Below are positions 15,575 through 24,107 of a stretch of 64,000 bases of DNA, in pieces. The position numbers were made by a program, and so were the translations under genes. The DNA lies in the NCBI GenBank assembly GCA_963705355.1, contig OY970070.1:682001-746000 (forward strand), in the 5' to 3' direction. The notes beneath the pieces were generated by a model that did not search any database, was not told the origin of the DNA, and saw only the letters and a list, made by a program, of their open reading frames with translations. Position 1 is the stretch's first letter. Each line of letters begins with the position of its first letter. This stretch comes from COMBO-56-21 sp963705355. Lineage in GTDB: Archaea; Thermoplasmatota; Thermoplasmata; UBA10834.

Positions 15575-18500
15575 TTGGGCCTGCTTGACACGCTCTGGAA
15601 CAAGGAGAAGAAGCTTCTGGAGAGATCCAGAAAAGAGCTGGCAAGAGCCGATTCCCTCGAAAAGAGCGGCAGAACGGAGGACGCTCTTGCGGAGCTCGAG
15701 AAGACAAGGGCACTGCTGAAAGAGAACATGCTTTTCATCGGGAAGATGAGGCTGGACTTCTCGCAGGTGTTCACTCAGCTGGGCGATGGCTACCTCGCTC
15801 ACGAGAGGGCGCAGATTGCGCAGGATGCTGCGAAGAGGGCTCTCGAGCTGGATCCAAAGAACCCGCTCGCCATGGGCGTTGAAGGGCGCTCAGCGCTGAA
15901 GCTCGGCATGACCGAACAGGCACTCGCATCGCTCAGAAATGCCGTGGCACTGGCACCTGACTCTGAGAATCTGTGGTCGGCCTTGGGTGAGGCCCAGGAT
16001 GCGATAGGGGATTTTGTCGGGGCGATCGAGAGCTACAAGCGCGCTCTGGCCATCAACCCTCTTGGCATTCGTCACTTCGACAAGATACTCGCGCACACGC
16101 CCAACGATCTGGATATGATCAAGAAGAAAGGAACCACATTGAGCAAGCTGCAGAGGTACGATGAGGCCGTCAGCACATTCCAGGCCGGAATCGACATCGA
16201 GCCCAAGGACAAGGATCTCTGGATAGGAAGGGCGGCCGCGCTCAACCTCGCGGGCAAGAGCGAGCAGGCAATCGAGGCACTCAACTCGGCCCTGAAGATA
16301 GATCCGAACGATGTGTACTGCCTCGACAACCTCGGAAGGATCCTGCACAAGCAGGGCATGCGCGAAGAGGCCCTGACGAGTTTCACCAGAGCCTCAGAAA
16401 TCGATCGAGGGAACAAGGTTGTCTGGAACGAGCTCGGGGTCGTGCAAGAGGAGCTCGACCTGCACGATAAGGCGCTCGAATCTTTCGACCAGGCGCTGAG
16501 GATTGATCCGAACGATATCAACGTTCTGAGCAATAAGAAGAAGACCCTGCTGAAGGTCGCGCGCTACGCAGAGCTCATAGGGGTCTGTGACAAGATACTT
16601 CTGATCAGCCCGCATGATCACGAATCTCTGCTGGACAAGGCTAAGGCCCTGTACGAATTGAAGAGATACGACGAGGCGCTGACCTTCATCGACGCAACGC
16701 TCAACCTGGCGCCAAGGCTGAAGGAGGCGATGAACCTCAAGAAGGAGTGTCTGATTCGGCTGGAAAGGCACGGCGATGTGATTGCGTGGTGCACCAAGAT
16801 TCTCGAGGGCGACCCCGACGACTATGCTGCGATGCACGACAAAGGTGTCGCACAGCTGAAGTCCGACCGACCGCAGGAAGCCATAAAGACTTTCGAGAAG
16901 GCATTGAAGATAGCTCCCGACCCGCTGCCGATGCTCGAGAGCCTGAAGGACGCCTACAAAAGGCTGCAGAAAGACGGTCAGGTCGTACAGACCTGCGACC
17001 GGATAATCGCCATCGACGCGAACAACAAGACCGCGCACCTCGACAAGGCCGTCGCGTTGGACAGAGCTGACCAGTTCGACGAGAGCCAGGCGGCGTACAG
17101 GCTGGCGCTCAAGTACGATCCTAAGAACCCGGAGATCTTCTTCAACATGGCCGCTCTGTTCCTCAGGTCCGGCAAGCCCAAGGAGGCTGTGGACTACTCC
17201 AAACAGGGGATTCAGATCGCGCCGACAAACCACGCGTTGTGGAAGATCAATGGCGACGCGAGTCTCAATTCCAAGGACTACGAGGCAGCAGTCGCAGCCT
17301 ACTCGAAGGCTGTCGAGCTCGATCCGAAAGATCAGGCGAGCTTCGCGAAGCTCGGCCGGTCGTTCATAGAACTCAAGCGGTTCGAACAGGGTCTGATGGC
17401 GTACGAACATGCGCTACAGCTTGACGCGAAAGACGCCGAAGTGTGGTTCCAGAGGGCTGAGGCACTCGAATGGCTCGACAGAGACCAGGATGCGCTCTCT
17501 TCGGTTCAAGAGGCCATGAGGCTCAAAGCCACGACGCCAGAGTACAGAGTGAAGGAAGGCATGCTCCTCAGGAACCTTGGCAAGCCAGAGGACGCTCTGA
17601 GGGCATACGACGAGGCTCTCAGGCTGTCCCCGAGAAACGTGGCCGTGCTGAACTCGAAGAAGGATCTGTTGAAATCTCTGAAGAGGAACGATGATGTAAT
17701 AGCCGTCTGCAACGAGATACTTCAGTTGGCCCCCAAGGACCGAGATGCCCTGATAGACAAGGGCAGCGCGGCGCTCTTTCAGAAGCGGCCCAACGAGGCT
17801 CTAGTGTGCTTCAACAAGGCTCTCGAGCACGATGCGGACAACCTCGACACACTGGAGCTCAAGAAGATGGCGCTCATCTCCCTCGACGACTCGGAGAGTG
17901 TCGTGGCGGTGACCGATCACATTCTGCGCCTGAGCCCGAAGAACAAGAATGCATTGGCGGACAGGGCGAGCGCGCTCGAGAAGCTAGGGAGAGCCGACGA
18001 GGCCATCAGGAGCTACGAGACCGCACTGACACTCGACCCGAAAGATATCTTCCTCTGGAACAGGAAGGGGCTTCTGCTTCTAGGGGCAGGAAACCCCGCG
18101 CAGGCGGCGGAGGCGTTCGATTACGCAATCAAGCTAGACTCCAACCAACCGTTCGTCCTGAACAATAGGGGAAAAGCGTATCTCGAGCTCCGAAGGTTCG
18201 AGGAGTCTCTCGCTGATTTCAAAAAGGCCATAAAGATCCTGCCGAATGTGGCGGAGTTCCACACAAACGAGGGCAGGGCACTTGCGAGCCTCGGCAGATT
18301 CGACGACAGCATTGGGTCGTTCAACGAGGCACGCAGACAGGCGCCCAAAGACTCATCCACATTCAAGTACATGGGCATGGCCCTCCTCAAATTGAACAGG
18401 GTGTCGGAAGCACTCGGGGCGTTCGACGAGGCGATCAAGCTAGGCTCCAACGACCAGGATATGTGGAAGAGCAGAGCGAAAGGCTTCGAGGCGATGGGAG

Positions 18501-20032
18501 ACAAGGAGGAAGCTGTGAGATCCTACATGAAGGCGCTCGAGATCGACCCCGAGGACCAAGCAGCTTGGTACAGGCTCGGCCTGCTGCACCTGGAGATCGG
18601 CAGGTTCTCGGACGCGAACGCATGCTTCGACAAAGCGCTGGACCTCGACAGCGCCAACCCCAAGATATGGATGAGCAAAGGCTTCGCGATGGAGAAGCAG
18701 AACCTCTACGAGGAAGCGGTGAGTTCCTACGACAGGGCGATCGGGCTCGACTCCAACGACAAGGAGGCGTGGAAGAGCAAGGGGCAGGTGCTGCTCGCGC
18801 TCGGACGCGCGGAACCAGCGCTGCGGTGCTTCGACCACGCGCTCAGCATCGACCCCTACTTCGAGGCTGCCTCAGAGGGCAGGAAGCAGGCGGAGGACGA
18901 TATCCGAAAGAACAAGATCGAGGACTACTCCAGGGCGGTGCTCGAGTTCGAGTACGCCCACGGCCGCCCGGTGACCAAGGAGGAAGCATTCAAAGTGTGT
19001 GGGATTCCCTATGCATTCCTTGGAGACGTGCTGGAATTCCTGAGCGGAAAGGAGAACGTCGGCCTCACGGGCATGGTCAGGGAGGAGTCCGACAGATACG
19101 AGAGGATGTCACGAGAGGTCCTCGTGAACACGATGGAGAAGCGAGACCTCGCGGCACATGGTCTCCGACTCTGCGACATCACAGTCAACTTCCCAGATCT
19201 CAGAATCTCGAGCGCGAAGAAGATACTCAGCTACATACAGGCGGTCGAGGAGCATGAGTTCAGCACGAAGTCATCGGACCCCCAGACTGAGGCACTGCTG
19301 CGACAGGCGCTCGAACTGCCCAACGACCAGAAGAACGTCCTGGGACTGATCAGGAACCTCGGCATCGGGGCATACTGGGCCCGACAAATTGTGACGATCC
19401 TTCACACCTTCCAGGGCGCTGGATTCGCGACGCCGGCAGTGGCGCTGAAGTCCATCGTCAGCGAGAGCTACGGGCACTACTCCCCTTACGACGAGCGTGC
19501 AGCTTGGCGGGAGAGGCCTTCGCCTGAAGAGCCTTCATTTCCGTCCGAGAGGAGAGGACGCCGTCGAGAAGCGCCCCGGCCCGAAGAGATGCATAAAGAG
19601 GAGCGAGAGCCCAGAGCGGCCGAAAGGTACAGTCATGAGGTCGAAGCCCTCAGACAAAAACCGCGGCCGAAGCCTCAGAGGGAGCGGCCAGGAAGGGAGA
19701 CCGAGCGCGCTCCTCAGGAAATTCCTTCTGATTTGGTCGGGCGCAGATGCCTGTTCCACGGAGGCATCGCGGTCGCGAGATGCGCGAAATGCAAGGCGGT
19801 GCTCTGCAGGGAATGCATCAGAGGGTCTGACAGATGCCCCAGATGCAACACCCCGCTGAGGGCGGTGGAAGAGACCGAAGAAGGGAGACGGCCGAGAGAG
19901 GTCGAAGCCGAGGAAGAGCCTGAAGAGGAGGCCGAGCAGGAGCCGGAGGAAAGGCCTCGGAAGAGACCCAGGGAAAGGCAGAAACCTCCCCGAAAGAAGA
20001 CCGAAGAGGATGAGGATCTGAATCGCCTTTGA
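15575..20032 (+). CDS. Giant TPR protein with C-terminal B-box-like zinc finger
   Basis: 1485 residues, cytosolic. After an N-terminal helix pair ('TLWNKEKKLLERSRKELARA'), residues about 75-1120 are a long array of 34-residue TPR units, roughly 30 by eye ('ALELDPKNPLA', 'AWYRLGLLHLEIGRF' and similar). Residues about 1130-1330 are helical and non-repetitive. About 1330-1385 is a charged Arg/Glu/Pro linker. Then comes a zinc module with eight ligands: C1392, H1395, C1403, C1406, C1411, C1414, C1421, C1424. Its CxxH...CxxC...CxxC...CxxC spacing resembles prokaryotic B-box fingers. An Arg/Glu-rich tail closes the protein. The start is TTG with AGGTGG seven bases upstream. TPR arrays are protein-binding scaffolds; the partners are unknown. 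It resembles the 1503-residue protein in plan, though not in repeat type. Confidence 0.9.
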   Translation: MGLLDTLWNKEKKLLERSRKELARADSLEKSGRTEDALAELEKTRALLKENMLFIGKMRLDFSQVFTQLGDGYLAHERAQIAQDAAKRALELDPKNPLAMGVEGRSALKLGMTEQALASLRNAVALAPDSENLWSALGEAQDAIGDFVGAIESYKRALAINPLGIRHFDKILAHTPNDLDMIKKKGTTLSKLQRYDEAVSTFQAGIDIEPKDKDLWIGRAAALNLAGKSEQAIEALNSALKIDPNDVYCLDNLGRILHKQGMREEALTSFTRASEIDRGNKVVWNELGVVQEELDLHDKALESFDQALRIDPNDINVLSNKKKTLLKVARYAELIGVCDKILLISPHDHESLLDKAKALYELKRYDEALTFIDATLNLAPRLKEAMNLKKECLIRLERHGDVIAWCTKILEGDPDDYAAMHDKGVAQLKSDRPQEAIKTFEKALKIAPDPLPMLESLKDAYKRLQKDGQVVQTCDRIIAIDANNKTAHLDKAVALDRADQFDESQAAYRLALKYDPKNPEIFFNMAALFLRSGKPKEAVDYSKQGIQIAPTNHALWKINGDASLNSKDYEAAVAAYSKAVELDPKDQASFAKLGRSFIELKRFEQGLMAYEHALQLDAKDAEVWFQRAEALEWLDRDQDALSSVQEAMRLKATTPEYRVKEGMLLRNLGKPEDALRAYDEALRLSPRNVAVLNSKKDLLKSLKRNDDVIAVCNEILQLAPKDRDALIDKGSAALFQKRPNEALVCFNKALEHDADNLDTLELKKMALISLDDSESVVAVTDHILRLSPKNKNALADRASALEKLGRADEAIRSYETALTLDPKDIFLWNRKGLLLLGAGNPAQAAEAFDYAIKLDSNQPFVLNNRGKAYLELRRFEESLADFKKAIKILPNVAEFHTNEGRALASLGRFDDSIGSFNEARRQAPKDSSTFKYMGMALLKLNRVSEALGAFDEAIKLGSNDQDMWKSRAKGFEAMGDKEEAVRSYMKALEIDPEDQAAWYRLGLLHLEIGRFSDANACFDKALDLDSANPKIWMSKGFAMEKQNLYEEAVSSYDRAIGLDSNDKEAWKSKGQVLLALGRAEPALRCFDHALSIDPYFEAASEGRKQAEDDIRKNKIEDYSRAVLEFEYAHGRPVTKEEAFKVCGIPYAFLGDVLEFLSGKENVGLTGMVREESDRYERMSREVLVNTMEKRDLAAHGLRLCDITVNFPDLRISSAKKILSYIQAVEEHEFSTKSSDPQTEALLRQALELPNDQKNVLGLIRNLGIGAYWARQIVTILHTFQGAGFATPAVALKSIVSESYGHYSPYDERAAWRERPSPEEPSFPSERRGRRREAPRPEEMHKEEREPRAAERYSHEVEALRQKPRPKPQRERPGRETERAPQEIPSDLVGRRCLFHGGIAVARCAKCKAVLCRECIRGSDRCPRCNTPLRAVEETEEGRRPREVEAEEEPEEEAEQEPEERPRKRPRERQKPPRKKTEEDEDLNRL

Positions 20033-20131
20033 CCGGAATTCGATTCTGTAGGCACGCATGAGCTAGCTCTCCTCAGGCCATTTCATATACGGGCACTGTA
20101 ATCCAAATCTGCAATTGTTGGAGCTGGGATT

Positions 20132-20968
20132 GTGGGACGCATAGGACGTGGCTGGCAATTGGCCAAGATGAGCTTGAGAGTCCTGCGAAAGGACAAGGAG
20201 ATCCTGATATTCCCGTTCTTGTCGGGTTTGATCACCCTGCTTATCCTCGCTAGTTTCTTCGTCGGGGCGCTTTTCACATGGGGATTCGACGGCATCTCCG
20301 ACAACGCGAACCAGTGGGTATTCATCGTGTTCTTCGCTGTCTTCTACTTCGTCGCCTTCTTCCTCTCGATATTCTTCAATGCTGCAGTGATAGGTTGGGC
20401 GACGATCAGGATGAACGGCGGGGACCCGACGGTCGCGGACGGCTTCAGGATCGCTCGGCAGAACATCAAGCACATAGTGCTCTGGGCCCTGTTCGCAGCC
20501 ACCGTCGGCTTGATTTTGCGGGCTATCCAGGAGAGGGTAGGATTCATCGGGAAGCTGTTGGTGGGGGCGCTTGGCGCCGCTTTCACGATCGCGACCTACT
20601 TCGTGGTGCCAGTATTCATCTGCGAGAAGTTGGGTCCATGGGCCTCGCTGAAGAGAAGCGTCTCGATCTTGAAGAACACCTGGGGAGAGGCGCTTGTGGG
20701 CAACCTCGGGTTGGGGGCGATCTTTGTTCTTCTGGGTCTTGTCGGACTCATACCGATCCTCATAGGGGTCGCCTTTATGACCATGTGGTCGGTAGTGGTC
20801 GGCATCGTGGTCGCCATAGTCTACTGGCTGATTCTGGGGCTGATCGCGGCTGCGGCCCAATCAGTGCTCGTCGCGGCCCTCTACAGATACGCCACGACTG
20901 GAAAAGTGTCCGAGGAGTTCGAGGGGCTCTCGTTCCAGAACCCGTGGAGCGTACCGAAGCGAATCTGA
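20132..20968 (+). CDS. Multi-pass membrane protein, DUF6159-like
   Basis: 278 residues with about six hydrophobic segments, the first being 'FLSGLITLLILASFFVGAL'. The N-terminus 'GRIGRGWQLAKMSLRVLRKD' and the cytosolic-looking loop 'LKRSVSILKNTWGEALVGNL' are typical of a widespread uncharacterised membrane family (DUF6159, by memory). The biochemical role is unknown. GTG start at 20132 with GGAG about ten bases upstream. It stands alone, 100 bp after the TPR giant, and may share its transcript. Confidence 0.75.
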   Translation: MGRIGRGWQLAKMSLRVLRKDKEILIFPFLSGLITLLILASFFVGALFTWGFDGISDNANQWVFIVFFAVFYFVAFFLSIFFNAAVIGWATIRMNGGDPTVADGFRIARQNIKHIVLWALFAATVGLILRAIQERVGFIGKLLVGALGAAFTIATYFVVPVFICEKLGPWASLKRSVSILKNTWGEALVGNLGLGAIFVLLGLVGLIPILIGVAFMTMWSVVVGIVVAIVYWLILGLIAAAAQSVLVAALYRYATTGKVSEEFEGLSFQNPWSVPKRI

Positions 20969-20970
20969 GA

Positions 20971-21176
20971 CTAACCGTGCAACTTCTTGGTCAGCTTCGC
21001 AACGCGCCTTCCGTACCTCCCCTCGAACGCAGGAGGTGCGATGCACTGATAATCGGCTCGCCGTTGAATGTGATCTCAAAGGAATTCCTGCAGGAGATAT
21101 CGGCCATTCTCCCGTGCCCGCCCACATGAGGGCGAATTGCATCTGGCCATTGATACGTGTCGTCGTCCTTCGCCAT
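20971..21176 (-). pseudogene. Possible small gene with a frameshift
   Basis: One minus-strand frame starts at the ATG 21176 ('MAKDDDTYQWPDAIRPHVGG') and reads plausibly through 'FEITFNGEPIISASH' before degenerating to a stop at 20991. A second frame takes over at about that point with a convincing basic C-terminus ('APPAFEGRYGRRVAKLTKKL') and a TAG at 20971-20973, just two bases after the convergent gene's stop. Joining the two would give one protein of about 65 residues. This could be a disrupted gene, a sequencing error, or coincidence. Confidence 0.35.
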
Positions 21177-21240
21177 GACCATTCAATACGAACTTTGATG
21201 AGCGAGTACTGGATTCACCAAAACGATAGGGGGTGTTGGC

Positions 21241-21729
21241 TTGCGAGTTTGTCACAGATGCAGAAAAGAAACAGAAGAGATGTTCTGTCCGAACTGTCAT
21301 GTCTTGACCTATCCCCCCAGGGCAGCGGGCACGACGCCAGCATCACTCGCAGGTGAATCCTTTGATTGCACCATTTGGCAGGGTCCGAACCGGTCCAGAG
21401 GCATTGAGGTCCCGCAAAGTGAACGCGACAAGTACTTCTCCAAGAATCACGACATGGTCGTTCTACACATCGAAGGTAAGAGGACCGTCGCGACCTTGGG
21501 ACCTCCGTTTTGGAAGAAACCAGCGGTGATCAAGAAGGCGGTCGACGACACCGGAAGGGACCAGCTGATCAAGTTCTTCGAGAAGCACCACCTGCTTCCC
21601 CCTCAGCAATCCATGAAAGAGAAGGGCATAGTGGACACCGTGATCTTCGAAGTGATCACTCCGATGGAGGAGTTCAAGATCGGGGTGACAGAAAGACATG
21701 AAGAGGAAGGCAGGCGCGAGCGGGACTAG
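21241..21729 (+). CDS. Zinc-ribbon protein of unknown function
   Basis: 162 residues. The N-terminus is a zinc ribbon (CxxC-x9-CxxC in 'CHRCRKETEEMFCPNC'). The rest is an alpha/beta domain without recognised motifs ('MVVLHIEGKRTVATLGPPFW', 'GIVDTVIFEVITPMEEFKIG') and a charged tail. TTG start with a GGGGGTG stretch upstream. Its stop overlaps the stop of the convergent kbl gene by four bases. I cannot assign a function. Confidence 0.7.
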   Translation: MRVCHRCRKETEEMFCPNCHVLTYPPRAAGTTPASLAGESFDCTIWQGPNRSRGIEVPQSERDKYFSKNHDMVVLHIEGKRTVATLGPPFWKKPAVIKKAVDDTGRDQLIKFFEKHHLLPPQQSMKEKGIVDTVIFEVITPMEEFKIGVTERHEEEGRRERD

Positions 21730-22925
21730 ATAAGCTTCAATTCTCTGCCAATCGTCTCGAATGCGCCCAGGGCTTCGTCCAAATCACTTTTGGTCAAGGC
21801 CGCGTTCATGATGGTCCTGATCCTCGCTTTGTCCTTGGCCACCATCGGGAACACGATCGGGAGAGCGAAGACTCCGAGCTCGAACAGCCGCGAGCTGAAC
21901 ATCTTCGCGGCTCCGCTTTCGCCGATCATGACGGGGATGATGGGCGTCTGACTCTTGCCCGTGTCGAATCCAAGATCGCGGACGCCTTTCCTGAAGTAAT
22001 CAGTGTTTGCCCAGAGATTCCTAACATGCTTCGGCTCTGTTTCCAGAACATCAATCGCCGCGATGCACGCGGCAGCCACTGCTGGAGGATGTGAACCGCT
22101 GAGAAGCCAAGTTCTCGATTTGTTGTACGCGAAATCGACTAGGTCGCGGGTGCCGGAGACATGGCCGCCGACCACGCCGAAAGCTTTCGAGAAGGTGCCC
22201 ATCTCGACGTGGACATCATCCCTGTGGAGCTTGAAGTGAGACACAATGCCTCTTCCGCCCTCACCGAGCACACCCTCTCCGTGCGCGTCGTCCACATAGA
22301 CCATGGCACCGTGATCATGGGCGATTGGCGCTATCTTGTCGACAGGCGCGATGTCTCCGTCCATGCTGAAGACGCCGTCGGTGATTATCAGAACCCTTCT
22401 GTAGGCGGGGCTGTGCTCTTCGGCCTTCTCGAGAACCTTCCTCAAATCATCGACATTGCAGTGCCCGTACACTGCACGGTCTGCCCTCGACAGCCTGACG
22501 CCGTCGATGATGCTTCCGTGATTCAACTCATCGCTGACGATCAGATCGCCTGCATCTGCGAGCTGCGGAATCAGGCCAGCATTTGCAGCAAAACCCGTCT
22601 GATAGACCAGCGACGCCTCTGCATCCTTGAACTTCGCTAGGCGCCTCTCGAGCTCCATGTGCAGGTCCATGTTCCCTGCAATCGGGCGCACTGAGCCCGA
22701 TCCAGCGCCGTAGGTTCTCACCGCTTCGATGGCGGCCTTCTTCAACTTCGGGTGAGTGCTCAGGCTGAGGTAGTTGTTCGAACACAGCATGAGGACCTTC
22801 CGGCCGTCCACGACGCAACGAGGCATGCTGGGTCCTTCGAGAACTCGCAACTTCCAGTCGAGCTCGTTGCCGACCAGCTGTTGGTACTCATCTCTCAGAA
22901 ACCCTACGGGATCTCTCCGAGCCAT
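21726..22925 (-). CDS. kbl: 2-amino-3-ketobutyrate CoA ligase (glycine C-acetyltransferase)
   Basis: PLP enzyme of the alpha-oxoamine synthase family that cleaves 2-amino-3-oxobutyrate with CoA into glycine and acetyl-CoA. 399 residues, the family length. The cofactor lysine is K247 in 'GTFSKAFGVVGG', and 'VDDAHGEG' carries the ring-binding Asp/His at 212-216. It begins four bases after tdh on the same strand, so the complete two-step threonine pathway is in one operon. The glycine product could be used by GcvP, encoded at 35662-38456. Confidence 0.94.
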   Translation of the reverse strand: MARRDPVGFLRDEYQQLVGNELDWKLRVLEGPSMPRCVVDGRKVLMLCSNNYLSLSTHPKLKKAAIEAVRTYGAGSGSVRPIAGNMDLHMELERRLAKFKDAEASLVYQTGFAANAGLIPQLADAGDLIVSDELNHGSIIDGVRLSRADRAVYGHCNVDDLRKVLEKAEEHSPAYRRVLIITDGVFSMDGDIAPVDKIAPIAHDHGAMVYVDDAHGEGVLGEGGRGIVSHFKLHRDDVHVEMGTFSKAFGVVGGHVSGTRDLVDFAYNKSRTWLLSGSHPPAVAAACIAAIDVLETEPKHVRNLWANTDYFRKGVRDLGFDTGKSQTPIIPVMIGESGAAKMFSSRLFELGVFALPIVFPMVAKDKARIRTIMNAALTKSDLDEALGAFETIGRELKLI

Positions 22926-22929
22926 CTCC

Positions 22930-23997
22930 TCACCACTCGGGTTTGAGCGAGACTTTCGCCGCCTGCTTCGTGCGAATGAGTTCCATGCCTTTCTCGATGT
23001 CCCTTATCGGTAAGGTGTGGGTGACGATCGACGAGAGCTTTGACCTAAACGCTGGGTTCTTCAGAACCTTGAACATCGTGTCCCATGTCTGGAACATCTT
23101 CCTGCCTGTGATTCCGAAGACCGTCGCAGACTTGAACGTTATCGCGTTGTTGACATCAATAGCCACAGGGTCGTTGTAGAGCCCCAGGATTGACACCCTC
23201 CCGCCGGGCGTCAGCATCTCGAACACCTGTTTCAGGGCGGGTGCCGCGCCAGACATCTCGAGGCACACATCAGCTCCGTTGCCGTCGGTGAGCTCTTTGA
23301 CTTCCCTGACGAGCGCGCCGTTGCCCATGGCGGCGTCGAGCACGACATCTGAGCCCATCCTTTTCGCCAGGTCGGATCTCACCTTCTCGCTCGCGAGCTC
23401 CGTCGCAATGATCTGCTTCGCCCCGACGGTTTTCAGGAGAGCGATGGCCATGAGCCCGATAGGCCCGCAGCCGGCAACGACAACGTTCTTCCCCTTGATG
23501 TCGTGGAAGCAGTCGTTCGGGAAGACCGTGAAAGTGGCGTTGCCGAGCGGCTCCAGGAGCGACCCCAGCTTCGGATCCAATCCCTTCGGAAGCTTCATCG
23601 CGTTCCTCTCGGGCAGCTTGACGTACTCTGCGAACACGCCGTCCGTGTCAACTCCCAGGATCTTCATGTTCCGGCAGATGTGCATCCTGCCGGTCTTGCA
23701 CTGGTAGCAGGTTCCGTCGACTATGTGAGTCTCAGCGGAAACCATGTCACCGACATCGACCCTCCTGACGCCCTTGCCGACCTCAACGACCTCGCCGCAG
23801 AACTCGTGTCCGAACACGATAGGCAGGGTCTTGACGCGCTTCTGCGCCCAGTGGTTCCAGTCCCAGATGTGGACGTCGGTGCCGCAAATCGACGTCATCT
23901 TCGCCTTGACGAGGACCTCGCCCTTGCCTATCACAGGCAACGGCACATCCTCGACCTGCGCTCCCGGCTCCCTTTCTCTCTTGACGACCGCGTGCAT
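22930..23997 (-). CDS. tdh: L-threonine 3-dehydrogenase
   Basis: Zinc-dependent, NAD-linked medium-chain dehydrogenase that oxidises threonine to 2-amino-3-oxobutyrate. 355 residues from the ATG at 23997 ('MHAVVKREREPG'); the frame is open upstream to 24105 but that part precedes the predicted promoter. Catalytic zinc ligands C38, H64 and E65 are visible. The Rossmann motif 'VVVAGCGPIGLMA' is intact. In the structural-zinc loop the usual four cysteines are D94, C97, C100 and C108, so the first ligand is Asp rather than Cys. First gene of the tdh-kbl operon. A 6-bp inverted repeat lies at the expected transcription start. Confidence 0.94.
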   Translation of the reverse strand: MHAVVKREREPGAQVEDVPLPVIGKGEVLVKAKMTSICGTDVHIWDWNHWAQKRVKTLPIVFGHEFCGEVVEVGKGVRRVDVGDMVSAETHIVDGTCYQCKTGRMHICRNMKILGVDTDGVFAEYVKLPERNAMKLPKGLDPKLGSLLEPLGNATFTVFPNDCFHDIKGKNVVVAGCGPIGLMAIALLKTVGAKQIIATELASEKVRSDLAKRMGSDVVLDAAMGNGALVREVKELTDGNGADVCLEMSGAAPALKQVFEMLTPGGRVSILGLYNDPVAIDVNNAITFKSATVFGITGRKMFQTWDTMFKVLKNPAFRSKLSSIVTHTLPIRDIEKGMELIRTKQAAKVSLKPEW

Positions 23998-24017
23998 CCG
24001 AAGGTCACAGCTCCTAT

Positions 24018-24053
24018 TGTCCAAGAGTGGACATTGGTACTGCCTTTTAAGCG
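24018..24053 (-). promoter_or_regulatory. tdh-kbl promoter with inverted repeat
   Basis: A TATA-like CTTAAAAGG (minus strand, about 24051-24043) predicts transcription from near 24020. TGTCCA (24018-24023) and TGGACA (24028-24033), separated by AGAG, form a perfect inverted repeat over that start. This is the usual place for a repressor site. Confidence 0.4.
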
Positions 24054-24107
24054 ATTTGGGACTACTAAGAAGTTCGACGTATGTCCCTGGTGGAAGCAGG
24101 TGCAAGC

